DNA of 6,313 nucleotides from Solirubrobacterales bacterium (GTDB lineage: Bacteria; Actinomycetota; Thermoleophilia; Solirubrobacterales; Solirubrobacteraceae): NCBI GenBank assembly GCA_013813955.1, contig JACCQW010000302.1, forward strand, positions 1 through 6,313. Direction: 5' to 3'. Of this stretch, positions 1 through 6,106 are shown piece after piece. The notes beneath the pieces are model-generated. The model was not told the DNA's origin and did no database searches. It saw only the letters and a program-made list of their open reading frames with translations. Position 1 is the first letter of the stretch. Each line of letters begins with the position of its first letter. Made by a program: the position numbers and the translations under genes.

Positions 1-1196
1 ACGGAAGCCGGTCCGTCAGCGCGGGCCGAGAGGGCGGTCCCCGGATCCGCGACCGGAGGCGCCGGAGCCGGAGGCGGGGCGGAGTCCGTGGCGGGGGGCG
101 TGCCCGGCGGCGGAACCGGCGCGGGGAGCTCCTCGAGCGGCGCCGGCTGCTCGCCCAGGGCGACGCAGTCGGCCACCGGGCACAGGAAGGACGAGTCGTA
201 GAGGTTCCAGTGCGTCGCGAGGTAGCTGCCCGCCGCGGGCGCGGGCGCGAAGTAGTCGTCCGCGCCGCAGTCGAACAGGCTCTCCGCGGCGCTGGCGCAG
301 TCCCAGCTCATCGTGTTCTTCGGGCCGCCGTCGGCGTAGCAGAGGACGTCGTACTCGTCGGTGCAGTGCCCCATGCCGGTGGCATGCGGTGCGCTGTCCT
401 GCACGGCCCCCAGCGTGTGCGCCGCCTCGTGCAGCACCGTGGTGCGCCGCGGGCTGACGAAGCTCGGGTTGGACTCGCTGCCGAAGACGAACGCGAACAT
501 GCCCCCGCGGTTGGCCCAGTTGCCCGCGCCGGCGCTGTCGTCCAGCCAGAAGGACGCGTATCCGGCTACCCCGTCGTCGCCGTAGAGATGGTCGGCGTAG
601 ACGAGCGCGTTGCGCGTTCCCGCGACGGTGGCGAGCGCGGAGGCGAGGTCGCTCTCGAGGCGATCGGTGCGCGCGTCGACCCCGCCGGCCAGGTAATCCG
701 CGCGGGTGCGCGGCAGGCGGACGTTCATCAGGTCGAGGTACTGCGGCCCGCACGACGTGCCGGTGTCGAAGCGCAGCGTGCGCCGCCCGCCCGAGGTGCT
801 CGCAACGAGCGCGGAGATCGCCTGCGCATCGCCCTGGATGACGTCGGCGAGCGCGGCGAAGCGGTTGGGCCGGTCCGACGGCGAGGCGTAGATGACCTTG
901 AAGCGCGCCCCGGCCGAGGAGGCGTGCGCGGTGTCGTCGGTCGCGGCGTCCGGCCCGCACCAGGTGCCGGCGAGCTCGTCGGCGACCGCCGCGACGCCGG
1001 TCGCCTCGGGCGCGGCCAGCACGCGCCGCCGGGCGCTGCGCTCCAGAGCGACGTCGGCGGCACGCGGCAGCGCGTCGCCATGGTCCTCGAGGACCGGCGC
1101 GCCGGACCGAGCCGTCCCCGCCGGGTGGTGGGCCGGCGCGGCGGCCGGCACGAAGAGCAGGCACGCGAGCGCGGTGAGCAGGACCAGCCGGAGCAC
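1..1196 (-). CDS. Secreted HExxH zinc-metallopeptidase-like protein, C-terminus off the left edge
   Basis: Reading leftward from GTG at 1196, 398 codons stay open to the window edge, so the C-terminus is missing. An in-frame TAG lies nine codons upstream and GTG is the first start after it. It opens a signal peptide: one Arg, a hydrophobic stretch at residues 4-16, then an Ala/Pro cleavage region near 18-22. The mature part has a segment around 99-165 (FKVIYASPSDRPNRF, then TSCGPQYLDL) and the motif HEAAHTLGAVQ at 256-266. H256 and H260 would bind zinc and E257 would be the catalytic base. A Cys-rich block follows (GHCTDEYDVLCY at 276-287; Cys 278, 286, 300, 310, 339, 344), then DDYF at 313-316 and GSYLATHW near 323-330. 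From about 351 the chain is Pro/Ala-rich, probably a linker or wall-spanning tail. It probably acts outside the cell as a peptidase. I recall similar unnamed actinobacterial proteins but no gene name. The third zinc ligand is uncertain, and a non-catalytic role is possible. Confidence 0.85.
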   Translation of the reverse strand, partial: MLRLVLLTALACLLFVPAAAPAHHPAGTARSGAPVLEDHGDALPRAADVALERSARRRVLAAPEATGVAAVADELAGTWCGPDAATDDTAHASSAGARFKVIYASPSDRPNRFAALADVIQGDAQAISALVASTSGGRRTLRFDTGTSCGPQYLDLMNVRLPRTRADYLAGGVDARTDRLESDLASALATVAGTRNALVYADHLYGDDGVAGYASFWLDDSAGAGNWANRGGMFAFVFGSESNPSFVSPRRTTVLHEAAHTLGAVQDSAPHATGMGHCTDEYDVLCYADGGPKNTMSWDCASAAESLFDCGADDYFAPAPAAGSYLATHWNLYDSSFLCPVADCVALGEQPAPLEELPAPVPPPGTPPATDSAPPPAPAPPVADPGTALSARADGPAS

Positions 1197-1202
1197 CCTG
1201 CC

Positions 1203-1232
1203 TGTATCGGACGCCTCCCCGCGCTACTGCAA
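1203..1232 (-). promoter_or_regulatory. Weak candidate promoter for the peptidase gene
   Basis: On the minus strand, TTGCAG (1232-1227) and GATACA (1208-1203) lie 18 bases apart. Only six bases separate GATACA from the GTG start at 1196, which would suit a leaderless transcript. The only clear purine-rich run, GGGGAGG at 1220-1214, is 17 bases from GTG, farther than a normal ribosome binding site. Both hexamers match the consensus poorly, so this is tentative. Confidence 0.2.
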
Positions 1233-1293
1233 CCGCCCTGGACGCTTCTGGATGCCGCGTCCCGCACTCTGCCAGGAGTAGGAAGTGCCACTG

Positions 1294-1322
1294 TTCGCTT
1301 TCGGACGCCCAGCCGGTAGCGT
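1294..1322 (+). promoter_or_regulatory. Candidate promoter of the acyl-CoA dehydrogenase pair
   Basis: TAGCGT at 1317-1322 fits the TANNNT form of an actinobacterial -10 element. TTCGCT lies 17 bases upstream at 1294-1299 as a poor -35. Transcription would begin near 1329, giving a leader of about 26 bases that contains the ribosome binding site at 1343. The distance from -10 to ATG is almost the same as for the lipoprotein gene downstream, which gives modest support. Confidence 0.4.
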
Positions 1323-1342
1323 GGCGCCGAGCTGCCCGACCC

Positions 1343-1347
1343 AGGAG
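1343..1347 (+). promoter_or_regulatory. Ribosome binding site of the first acyl-CoA dehydrogenase
   Basis: AGGAG lies seven bases before ATG 1355. This fixes that start over longer upstream readings in other frames and agrees with where the family's N-terminus begins. Confidence 0.8.
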
Positions 1348-1354
1348 ATCACCC

Positions 1355-2542
1355 ATGGCCACCGCCGACCAGGTCCTCAAGCCGGACTTCGCCACCAGGC
1401 GCAAGCACTTCATCTTCACCGACGAGCACGAGCAGTTGCGCGAGTCGATCCGCGCCTTCGTGCTCAAGGAGCTCGCGCCTCACGCGGAGGAGTGGGAGGA
1501 GACGACCTTCCCCGACTGGGTGTTCCGGCGCATGGGCGAGCTGGGCTTCCTCGGCCTGGACAAGCCCGAGAAGTACGGCGGCCAGGGCGGCGACTACCCC
1601 ACGGCGCTCGTGCTCGCGGAGGAGATCGTCAACGCCAAGTCGGGCGGCCTGGCCATGGGCCTCGCCGTCCACACCGACATGGCGATGCCGCCGATCCTCG
1701 CCTTCGGCACCGAAGAGCAGAAGCGGGAGTGGGTCGTGCCCGCGATCGCCGGCCAGAAGATCCTGTGCCTGGGCATCACCGAGCCCGACGCGGGCTCCGA
1801 CGTCGCGGGCATCAAGACCCGTGCGGTGCGCGACGGGGCCGAGTACGTCATCAACGGCTCGAAGACCTACATCACCAACGGCCACCGCGCCGACATGATC
1901 GTGCTCGTGACGAAGACCGACCCGGACGCCGGCTACGACGGCTTCACGCTGTTCCTCGTGCCGATGGACGCGCCCGGCGTGATCCGCGAGCAGCGCCTGC
2001 AGAAGCTGGGCATGCACGCCAGCGATACCGCGCTGCTGGCCTTCCAGGACGTCCGCGTCCCCGAGAGCGCGGTGCTCGGCCAGGTCGGCAAGGGCTTCTA
2101 CCACATCATGTGGGAACTTCAGGGCGAGCGGCTGATCGGCGCGGCGGGCTGCGTCGCGGGCGCCCAGCGCTGCTTCGAGCAGACCCTGCGCTACGCGCTG
2201 GAGCGCAAGGCCTTCGGGCGCCAGATCGGCAAGTTCCAGGTCATCCGCCACAAGTTCGCGGAGATGGCCACGAAGATCGAGACCGCCCGCCAGCTGACCT
2301 ACATGACGGCCTGGCGCTTCCAGAACGGCGAGTACCCGGTGCGGGAGATCTCGATGGCCAAGCTGCACGCCGCGCGCGTCGCGGTCGAGGTCGCCGACGA
2401 GTGCATCCAGATCCACGGCGGCGCCGGCTACATGAAGGAGTACGGCGTCGAGCGCGTCTGGCGCGACATGCGCCTGAACCGCATCGGCGCGGGCACCGAC
2501 GAGATCATGCTCGACGTGATCGGGCGGAGCTATGGGCTCTAG
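1355..2542 (+). CDS. Acyl-CoA dehydrogenase, long-chain/isovaleryl type (first of tandem pair)
   Basis: This 395-residue cytosolic flavoprotein has the normal length for the family. It should oxidise an acyl-CoA to the trans-2-enoyl-CoA using FAD and pass electrons to electron-transfer flavoprotein, the first step of beta-oxidation or of branched-chain acyl-CoA breakdown. The order is an N-terminal helical domain (about 20-135), a middle beta domain and a C-terminal helical domain. Signature 1 is GITEPDAGSDVAG at 140-152. Signature 2 runs from Q352 to D371, starting QIHGGAGY. The usual C-terminal catalytic Glu of medium- and short-chain enzymes is replaced by Ala in GAGT (378-381). Instead E258 in GERLIG aligns with the helix-G Glu of long-chain and isovaleryl enzymes, so the protein should be active. 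AFGRQIGKFQVIRHK (286-300) is also typical. The chain-length or branched substrate cannot be told. The gene probably shares a transcript with the next one, 29 bases away. Confidence 0.95.
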   Translation: MATADQVLKPDFATRRKHFIFTDEHEQLRESIRAFVLKELAPHAEEWEETTFPDWVFRRMGELGFLGLDKPEKYGGQGGDYPTALVLAEEIVNAKSGGLAMGLAVHTDMAMPPILAFGTEEQKREWVVPAIAGQKILCLGITEPDAGSDVAGIKTRAVRDGAEYVINGSKTYITNGHRADMIVLVTKTDPDAGYDGFTLFLVPMDAPGVIREQRLQKLGMHASDTALLAFQDVRVPESAVLGQVGKGFYHIMWELQGERLIGAAGCVAGAQRCFEQTLRYALERKAFGRQIGKFQVIRHKFAEMATKIETARQLTYMTAWRFQNGEYPVREISMAKLHAARVAVEVADECIQIHGGAGYMKEYGVERVWRDMRLNRIGAGTDEIMLDVIGRSYGL

Positions 2543-2571
2543 GACCAGGCCGGACCCTTGCCCGATAGCCC

Positions 2572-3714
2572 ATGACCACTCAGCCGCCCTTCACGCAGGA
2601 GCACGATGAGTTCCGCGGGGTCGTCCGACGCTGGGTGGCCAACGAGCTGGCCCCTCACGCGCGGGAGTGGGAGGAGGCGCACTGGTTCCCTGACGACGTC
2701 TTCGCCAAGCTGGCCGAGCAGGGCTACCTCGGGCTGAAATACCCGGAGGAGTACGGCGGCGAGGGGGGCGGCTACCTCGCCGACGCGGTGTTCACCGAGG
2801 AGCTCTCGCGCTGCGGGTCGGGCGGCCTGGCCGCCGGGATCGGCGCGCACATCGGGATCGCCACGCCACCGGTCTGGAAGTTCGGCACCGAGGCGCAGAA
2901 GCAGCGCTACCTCGTGCCTGCCATCGCCGGCGAGAAGATCGCCGCCCTGGCCATAACCGAGCCCGACGCCGGCTCGGACGTCGCCGCGATCCGCACGCTG
3001 GCCCGGCGCGTGGACGGCGGCTTCGTGGTCAACGGCTCGAAGATGTTCATCACCAACGGCGTGCGCGCGCACTTCTACGTCACGGCGGTCAAGACGACCC
3101 TGGAGGGCGGGCACCACGGCATCAGCTTCCTGATCGTCGACCGCGGCGAGGGGGTCGGCGCCGAGCCGATCGAGAAGATGGGCTGGCACGCGTCGGACAC
3201 CGCGCTGATCGCCTTCGACGACGTCTTCGTAGCCGAGGAGAACCTCCTCGGCCGCGAGCACGAGGGCTTCGCGCTGATCATGGCCAACTTCCAGTGGGAG
3301 CGGCTGCTGATGTCGCTGGGCGCGGTCGGCGCGATGCAGCGCGCCTTCGAGGTCACGCTCGCCTACGCACAGGGGCGCACGGCGTTCGGCCGGCCGATCT
3401 CCGCACACCAGGTCATCCGCCACAAGTTCGCGGACATGGCCACGACGATCGAGGGGTGCCGCTGCGTCACCTACAACGCGCTGCGCCTGTTCGTCGAGGG
3501 CCACGACGCCGTCAGGCAGGTCACGATGGCCAAGCTCGCCACGCAGCGGTCGTGCTTCGAGCTCATGGACACCTGCCTGCAGATCCACGGCGGCGCCGGC
3601 TACATCGCCGAGTACGACATCGAGCGCGCCGCGCGCGACGCCAGGCTGGGTCCGATCGGCGGCGGGACCGACGAGATGATGAAGGAGATCCTCGGCAAGG
3701 CGCTGGGCATCTAG
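2572..3714 (+). CDS. Acyl-CoA dehydrogenase, long-chain type (second of tandem pair)
   Basis: This 380-residue paralogue of the preceding enzyme is complete and lacks only about 15 residues at the N-terminus relative to it. It should carry out the same FAD-dependent alpha,beta-dehydrogenation of an acyl-CoA. Signature 1 is AITEPDAGSDVAA at 127-139. Signature 2 runs from Q337 to D356, starting QIHGGAGY. E243 in QWERLLMS is the predicted helix-G catalytic base. The C-terminal catalytic position of medium-chain enzymes is Gly (GGGT, 363-366). The ending PIGGGTDEMMKEILGKAL resembles long-chain enzymes. ATG 2572 is the natural start because homology with the neighbour begins at once, yet the 29-base gap contains no clear Shine-Dalgarno sequence. 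Translation may depend on coupling to the upstream gene or on a leaderless mRNA. Both enzymes keep catalytic residues, so each probably forms its own oligomer. Substrate unknown. Confidence 0.95.
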   Translation: MTTQPPFTQEHDEFRGVVRRWVANELAPHAREWEEAHWFPDDVFAKLAEQGYLGLKYPEEYGGEGGGYLADAVFTEELSRCGSGGLAAGIGAHIGIATPPVWKFGTEAQKQRYLVPAIAGEKIAALAITEPDAGSDVAAIRTLARRVDGGFVVNGSKMFITNGVRAHFYVTAVKTTLEGGHHGISFLIVDRGEGVGAEPIEKMGWHASDTALIAFDDVFVAEENLLGREHEGFALIMANFQWERLLMSLGAVGAMQRAFEVTLAYAQGRTAFGRPISAHQVIRHKFADMATTIEGCRCVTYNALRLFVEGHDAVRQVTMAKLATQRSCFELMDTCLQIHGGAGYIAEYDIERAARDARLGPIGGGTDEMMKEILGKALGI

Positions 3715-3755
3715 CGCCTCGGCGCGTGCTGCCCCGTCACCGGGCTTCCGCTCGC

Positions 3756-3761
3756 TATGCT
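3756..3761 (+). promoter_or_regulatory. Candidate -10 element for the lipoprotein gene
   Basis: TATGCT fits the TANNNT pattern and ends 33 bases before the ATG, leaving room for the ribosome binding site in a short leader. No recognisable -35 is found 16-18 bases upstream. It suggests that the lipoprotein gene, and perhaps the transporter genes, are transcribed separately from the dehydrogenases. Confidence 0.35.
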
Positions 3762-3780
3762 CGCCGCGATCCGGGGTCGA

Positions 3781-3790
3781 GGAGGGGAGG
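3781..3790 (+). promoter_or_regulatory. Strong ribosome binding site of the lipoprotein gene
   Basis: GGAGGGGAGG ends four bases before ATG 3795. It decides the start: the same frame stays open far upstream through the dehydrogenase gene, but only this ATG has a ribosome binding site and begins a lipoprotein signal peptide. Confidence 0.8.
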
Positions 3791-3794
3791 CTCG

Positions 3795-4250
3795 ATGAGA
3801 CGTGCCAACGGGCGCCGGCCGGCGCTGATGACGGTCACCGCCGCCATCGCCGCGCTGGCCGTGGGATGCGGGGGCGACGACGGCGGGCCGAGCGAGAAGG
3901 AGTTCCGCTCGCAGGCCGACGCGGTCTGCAAGGAGCACACGGAGACGATCGAGAAGGCCGCCGGCATGCTGCTGGCCGGCGGGAAGCTGCCCGGCCCACG
4001 TGAGTTCGGGCGGCTCGCCCAGGGGACGATCATCCCGGAGGTCCGCATGGCGGCGCGCGAGCTGCGCGCGATCGAGGCGCCCGAGGATCGCGCCGACGAC
4101 TACAAGGCGTACCTCGCCGACCTCGACTCCACCCTGCGGCGCGTCCAGGCCGACCCGTCGCTGATCACCAATCCGGCGTCCTTCCGCGACCTCAACCGCC
4201 AGGCCGCCGACCTCGGCCTGTCCCAGGACTGCAACGTGGGGCCCGGTTAG
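3795..4250 (+). CDS. Small secreted lipoprotein of unknown function
   Basis: The 151-residue product begins with a basic n-region (RRANGRR), a hydrophobic stretch at about 10-23 and a lipobox-like AVGC with C25 as the lipidated residue, followed by the flexible linker GGDDGG. This predicts attachment to the outer face of the membrane. The mature part of about 126 residues is mainly helical and charged. It has FRSQADAVCKEH near 37-48 and a C-terminal ADLGLSQDC. C45 and C146 are the only other Cys and could form a disulfide joining the two ends. I recall small actinobacterial lipoproteins with this early AxxxC and a late Cys, without known function. It is too small to be the substrate-binding protein of the transporter that follows 48 bases later. 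A link to that transporter is unproven. Position -3 of the lipobox is Ala rather than Leu, slightly atypical. Confidence 0.85.
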   Translation: MRRANGRRPALMTVTAAIAALAVGCGGDDGGPSEKEFRSQADAVCKEHTETIEKAAGMLLAGGKLPGPREFGRLAQGTIIPEVRMAARELRAIEAPEDRADDYKAYLADLDSTLRRVQADPSLITNPASFRDLNRQAADLGLSQDCNVGPG

Positions 4251-4298
4251 CGACGGGAGCCCGAGGCGGCGGCGCCCGATGGTGGACGACGGCCGGCC

Positions 4299-5282
4299 AT
4301 GAGCCCTGGCGGACGCGTGTCAGGGCTCGTCGCCTCCTACGTCCTCGTCGTCTTCCTCCTGCTGACGCTGAACTTCGCGCTCCCGCGGGCGCTGCCGGGA
4401 GAGCCGATCGCCGCGCTGGGCGACCCGACGTCGAGCACCTACGTGGGCGACCCCGAGCGCCGTGCGGCCGTGCGGCGCTACTACGACCTGGACCGTTCCG
4501 CGCTCGACGGGTACCGGCGCTACCTGCGCGATCTCGCCCGGGGCGAGCTGGGCACCTCGATCCGCTCCAACCGCCCCGTCGCACGCGAGCTAGCCGACCG
4601 GCTGCCGTGGACGCTGCTGCTGGTGGGGACCGCGCTTGCCCTGGCGACGGCGGCCGGCATGCTCGCGGGCACCCACTCGGGGTGGCGCCGGGAACGCTCG
4701 ACGGATCGCAGCCTGCTCGTGCTCGTCCTCAGCGTCCAGAGCATCCCCGTCTTCTTTCTCGCCTCGGCGGCCGTCTACGTCTTCGCCGTGCAGCTGGGGT
4801 GGTTTCCCCTCTCCGGTGCGCGTACCCCCTTCGACGGCTCCTCCGGGGTGGCCGCGGAGATCGCCGACGTCGCCCACCACCTGGTCCTGCCCGCCGTGGT
4901 CATGGCGCTGCCCTTCGTGGGCCTGCAGTACCTCGTCATGCGCGCCGGCGTGGTCAGCGAGCTGGGCGCCGACCACCTCCTGCTCGGCCGGGCCAAGGGC
5001 CTCTCCGAGCGGACGCTGAAGTACCGCTATGCGGCGCGCAACGCGCTGGCGCCCTCCGTGACCGTCGCCGCGCTGCAGGTCGGCTCGGCGATCACCGCGG
5101 CGATCTTCGTCGAGAGCGTCTTCGCCTATCCGGGCGTCGGGCGGCTGCTGTTCGAGTCGGTCGCCGACCGCGACTACCCCCTCATGCAGGGATCCTTCCT
5201 GGTGCTCACACTGCTCGTGGTGGGCGCAAACCTGCTGGCCGACCTCGCCTACCGGCGGCTGGATCCGCGCACCGTGGCATGA
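4299..5282 (+). CDS. Peptide-type ABC importer permease, DppB/OppB family
   Basis: This 327-residue inner-membrane permease is normal for the DppB family. TM1 lies at about 10-29, followed by the external region with the hallmarks ALPGEPIAAL and YYDLDRSALDGYRRYLRDLARGELGTSI in two adjoining stretches (31-40; 61-88). Further segments lie near 103-125, 137-163, 193-215, 252-272 and 298-318. The cytoplasmic EAA loop, which docks on the ATPase, is at about 221-251, with RAKGLSERTLKYRYAARNAL and the invariant Gly at 234. FAYPGVGRLLFESV (275-288) and the closing LDPRTVA are family typical. ATG 4299 has no strong Shine-Dalgarno; GTG 4317 is an alternative start six codons in. The TGA overlaps the next gene's ATG, so the two permeases are probably translationally coupled and form a heterodimeric channel. 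Substrate could be di- or oligopeptides, nickel or another solute. Confidence 0.93.
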   Translation: MSPGGRVSGLVASYVLVVFLLLTLNFALPRALPGEPIAALGDPTSSTYVGDPERRAAVRRYYDLDRSALDGYRRYLRDLARGELGTSIRSNRPVARELADRLPWTLLLVGTALALATAAGMLAGTHSGWRRERSTDRSLLVLVLSVQSIPVFFLASAAVYVFAVQLGWFPLSGARTPFDGSSGVAAEIADVAHHLVLPAVVMALPFVGLQYLVMRAGVVSELGADHLLLGRAKGLSERTLKYRYAARNALAPSVTVAALQVGSAITAAIFVESVFAYPGVGRLLFESVADRDYPLMQGSFLVLTLLVVGANLLADLAYRRLDPRTVA

Positions 5283-6106
5283 GGCTCGAGCGCTCCCCCT
5301 CGCTGGTCGCAGGAGTCGCGATGGTGACGACCCTGGCCACTGTCGCGCTGCTCGCGCCGATCCTCGCGCCCGAGGACCCGCGCGCCGTGACCGGCCCCTC
5401 CCTGGCGCCCCCGTCCGCCGGGCACCTGCTCGGGACCGACGACGCCGGACGCGACCTGGTCTCCCAGCTCATCTGGGGAGCCCGCTCCTCGATGATGGTG
5501 GCGTTGGCGGCCGCGGCGCTGGCCGTCACGGTCGGCGTGGCCGTCGGCGCCGCCGCCGGCCTGCTGCGCGGCTGGGTCGATGTGGTGGCGATGCGCATCG
5601 TCGACGTGTTCCTCGCCCTTCCCGCGCTTCCGCTGCTCGTGCTGATCGCCGCCCTCAGCGGCCCGGGCCGGGGGATCGCGATCCTCGTCATCGGGCTGGC
5701 GGGCTGGCCGGCGATCGCGCGGATCGTGCGCAGCCGCTGCCTGACCCTCGTGTCGCGCGGCTACGTCGACGCCGCCCGCGGGTTCGGGGCCGGCCCCGTC
5801 TACCTCGTCCGCCGCCACCTCGTGCCGGACCTCGGGCCGCTCGTGGTCGCGAGCTTCGTGGACTGGGCGGCGACCGCGGTCCTGCTCGAGGCGGGCCTCG
5901 CGTTTCTCGGCCTCGGCGACCCCACGGGCGTCAGCTGGGGCGCCATGCTCGATCGCGCCCTCGCGCATCCCGGCATCTACGCCGGCGGCGAATGGGCATG
6001 GTGGGTCCTCCCGGCGGGCGTGGCCATCGCGCTGGCCAGCGTCGGCTTCGCCTTCGTCGGCCTTGCGCTCGAGCCGCGGGCCAACCCGCGCTGGAGGCGA
6101 GCATGA
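5279..6106 (+). CDS. Peptide-type ABC importer permease, DppC/OppC family
   Basis: This 275-residue partner permease begins at an ATGA overlap with the upstream gene and lacks a clear ribosome binding site, which fits coupled translation. TM1 is at about 8-30. HLLGTDDAGRDLVSQLIWGA at 49-68 is the classic DppC motif. More membrane segments follow near 71-97, 105-127, 131-150, 186-206 and 240-262. The EAA loop is at about 158-190 (YVDAARGFGAGPVYLVRRHL, Gly at 170). LPN, usual just after it, reads VPD here, a mild departure. EAGLAFLGLGDP and SWGAML (204-224) are further family hallmarks, and the tail ends GLALEPRANPRWRRA. An earlier reading of this frame stays open through the upstream permease, but homology begins at this ATG. 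It should form the transmembrane pore with the DppB-like protein. Confidence 0.93.
   Translation: MRLERSPSLVAGVAMVTTLATVALLAPILAPEDPRAVTGPSLAPPSAGHLLGTDDAGRDLVSQLIWGARSSMMVALAAAALAVTVGVAVGAAAGLLRGWVDVVAMRIVDVFLALPALPLLVLIAALSGPGRGIAILVIGLAGWPAIARIVRSRCLTLVSRGYVDAARGFGAGPVYLVRRHLVPDLGPLVVASFVDWAATAVLLEAGLAFLGLGDPTGVSWGAMLDRALAHPGIYAGGEWAWWVLPAGVAIALASVGFAFVGLALEPRANPRWRRA
6093..6097 (+). promoter_or_regulatory. Ribosome binding site of the ABC ATPase gene
   Basis: GGAGG inside the last codons of the DppC-like gene lies five bases before ATG 6103. It supports that start in addition to the ATGA overlap. Confidence 0.75.

Noticed and set aside
1156..1196. C12 of the peptidase signal peptide as a lipoprotein Cys
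   Set aside because: The preceding residues (A-L-A) fit a lipobox poorly and the Cys lies within the hydrophobic core. A normal signal peptidase site near residues 18-22 is more likely.
210..1319. Plus-strand open frame of 369 codons opposite the peptidase
   Set aside because: Arg/Val/Gly-rich composition with no domain; a by-product of high GC opposite a real gene.
16..1467. Long minus-strand reading of 483 codons over the peptidase gene and into the intergenic region
   Set aside because: It is a different frame from the peptidase, is extremely rich in Arg/Ala/Gly, and lacks any recognisable motif. The frame carrying HEAAH and the signal peptide explains this DNA.
1285..2568. Plus-strand 427-codon frame overlapping the first dehydrogenase
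   Set aside because: Frame-shifted shadow with Arg-rich low-complexity product; the 1355-2542 frame contains all family motifs.
1349..3588. Two long minus-strand open frames (1349-2416 and 2539-3588) opposite the dehydrogenases
   Set aside because: They resemble each other only because the sense genes are paralogues. Composition is His/Asp/Leu/Arg-rich, with no motif or ribosome binding site.
3712..3728. GCGCC/GGCGC inverted repeat after the second dehydrogenase as a terminator
   Set aside because: The arms are separated by only two bases and no T-run follows; a chance palindrome in GC-rich DNA.
4251..4298. CGGG/CCCG repeat between lipoprotein and permease as a terminator
   Set aside because: A four-base stem with a two-base loop and no T-run is not a credible terminator.
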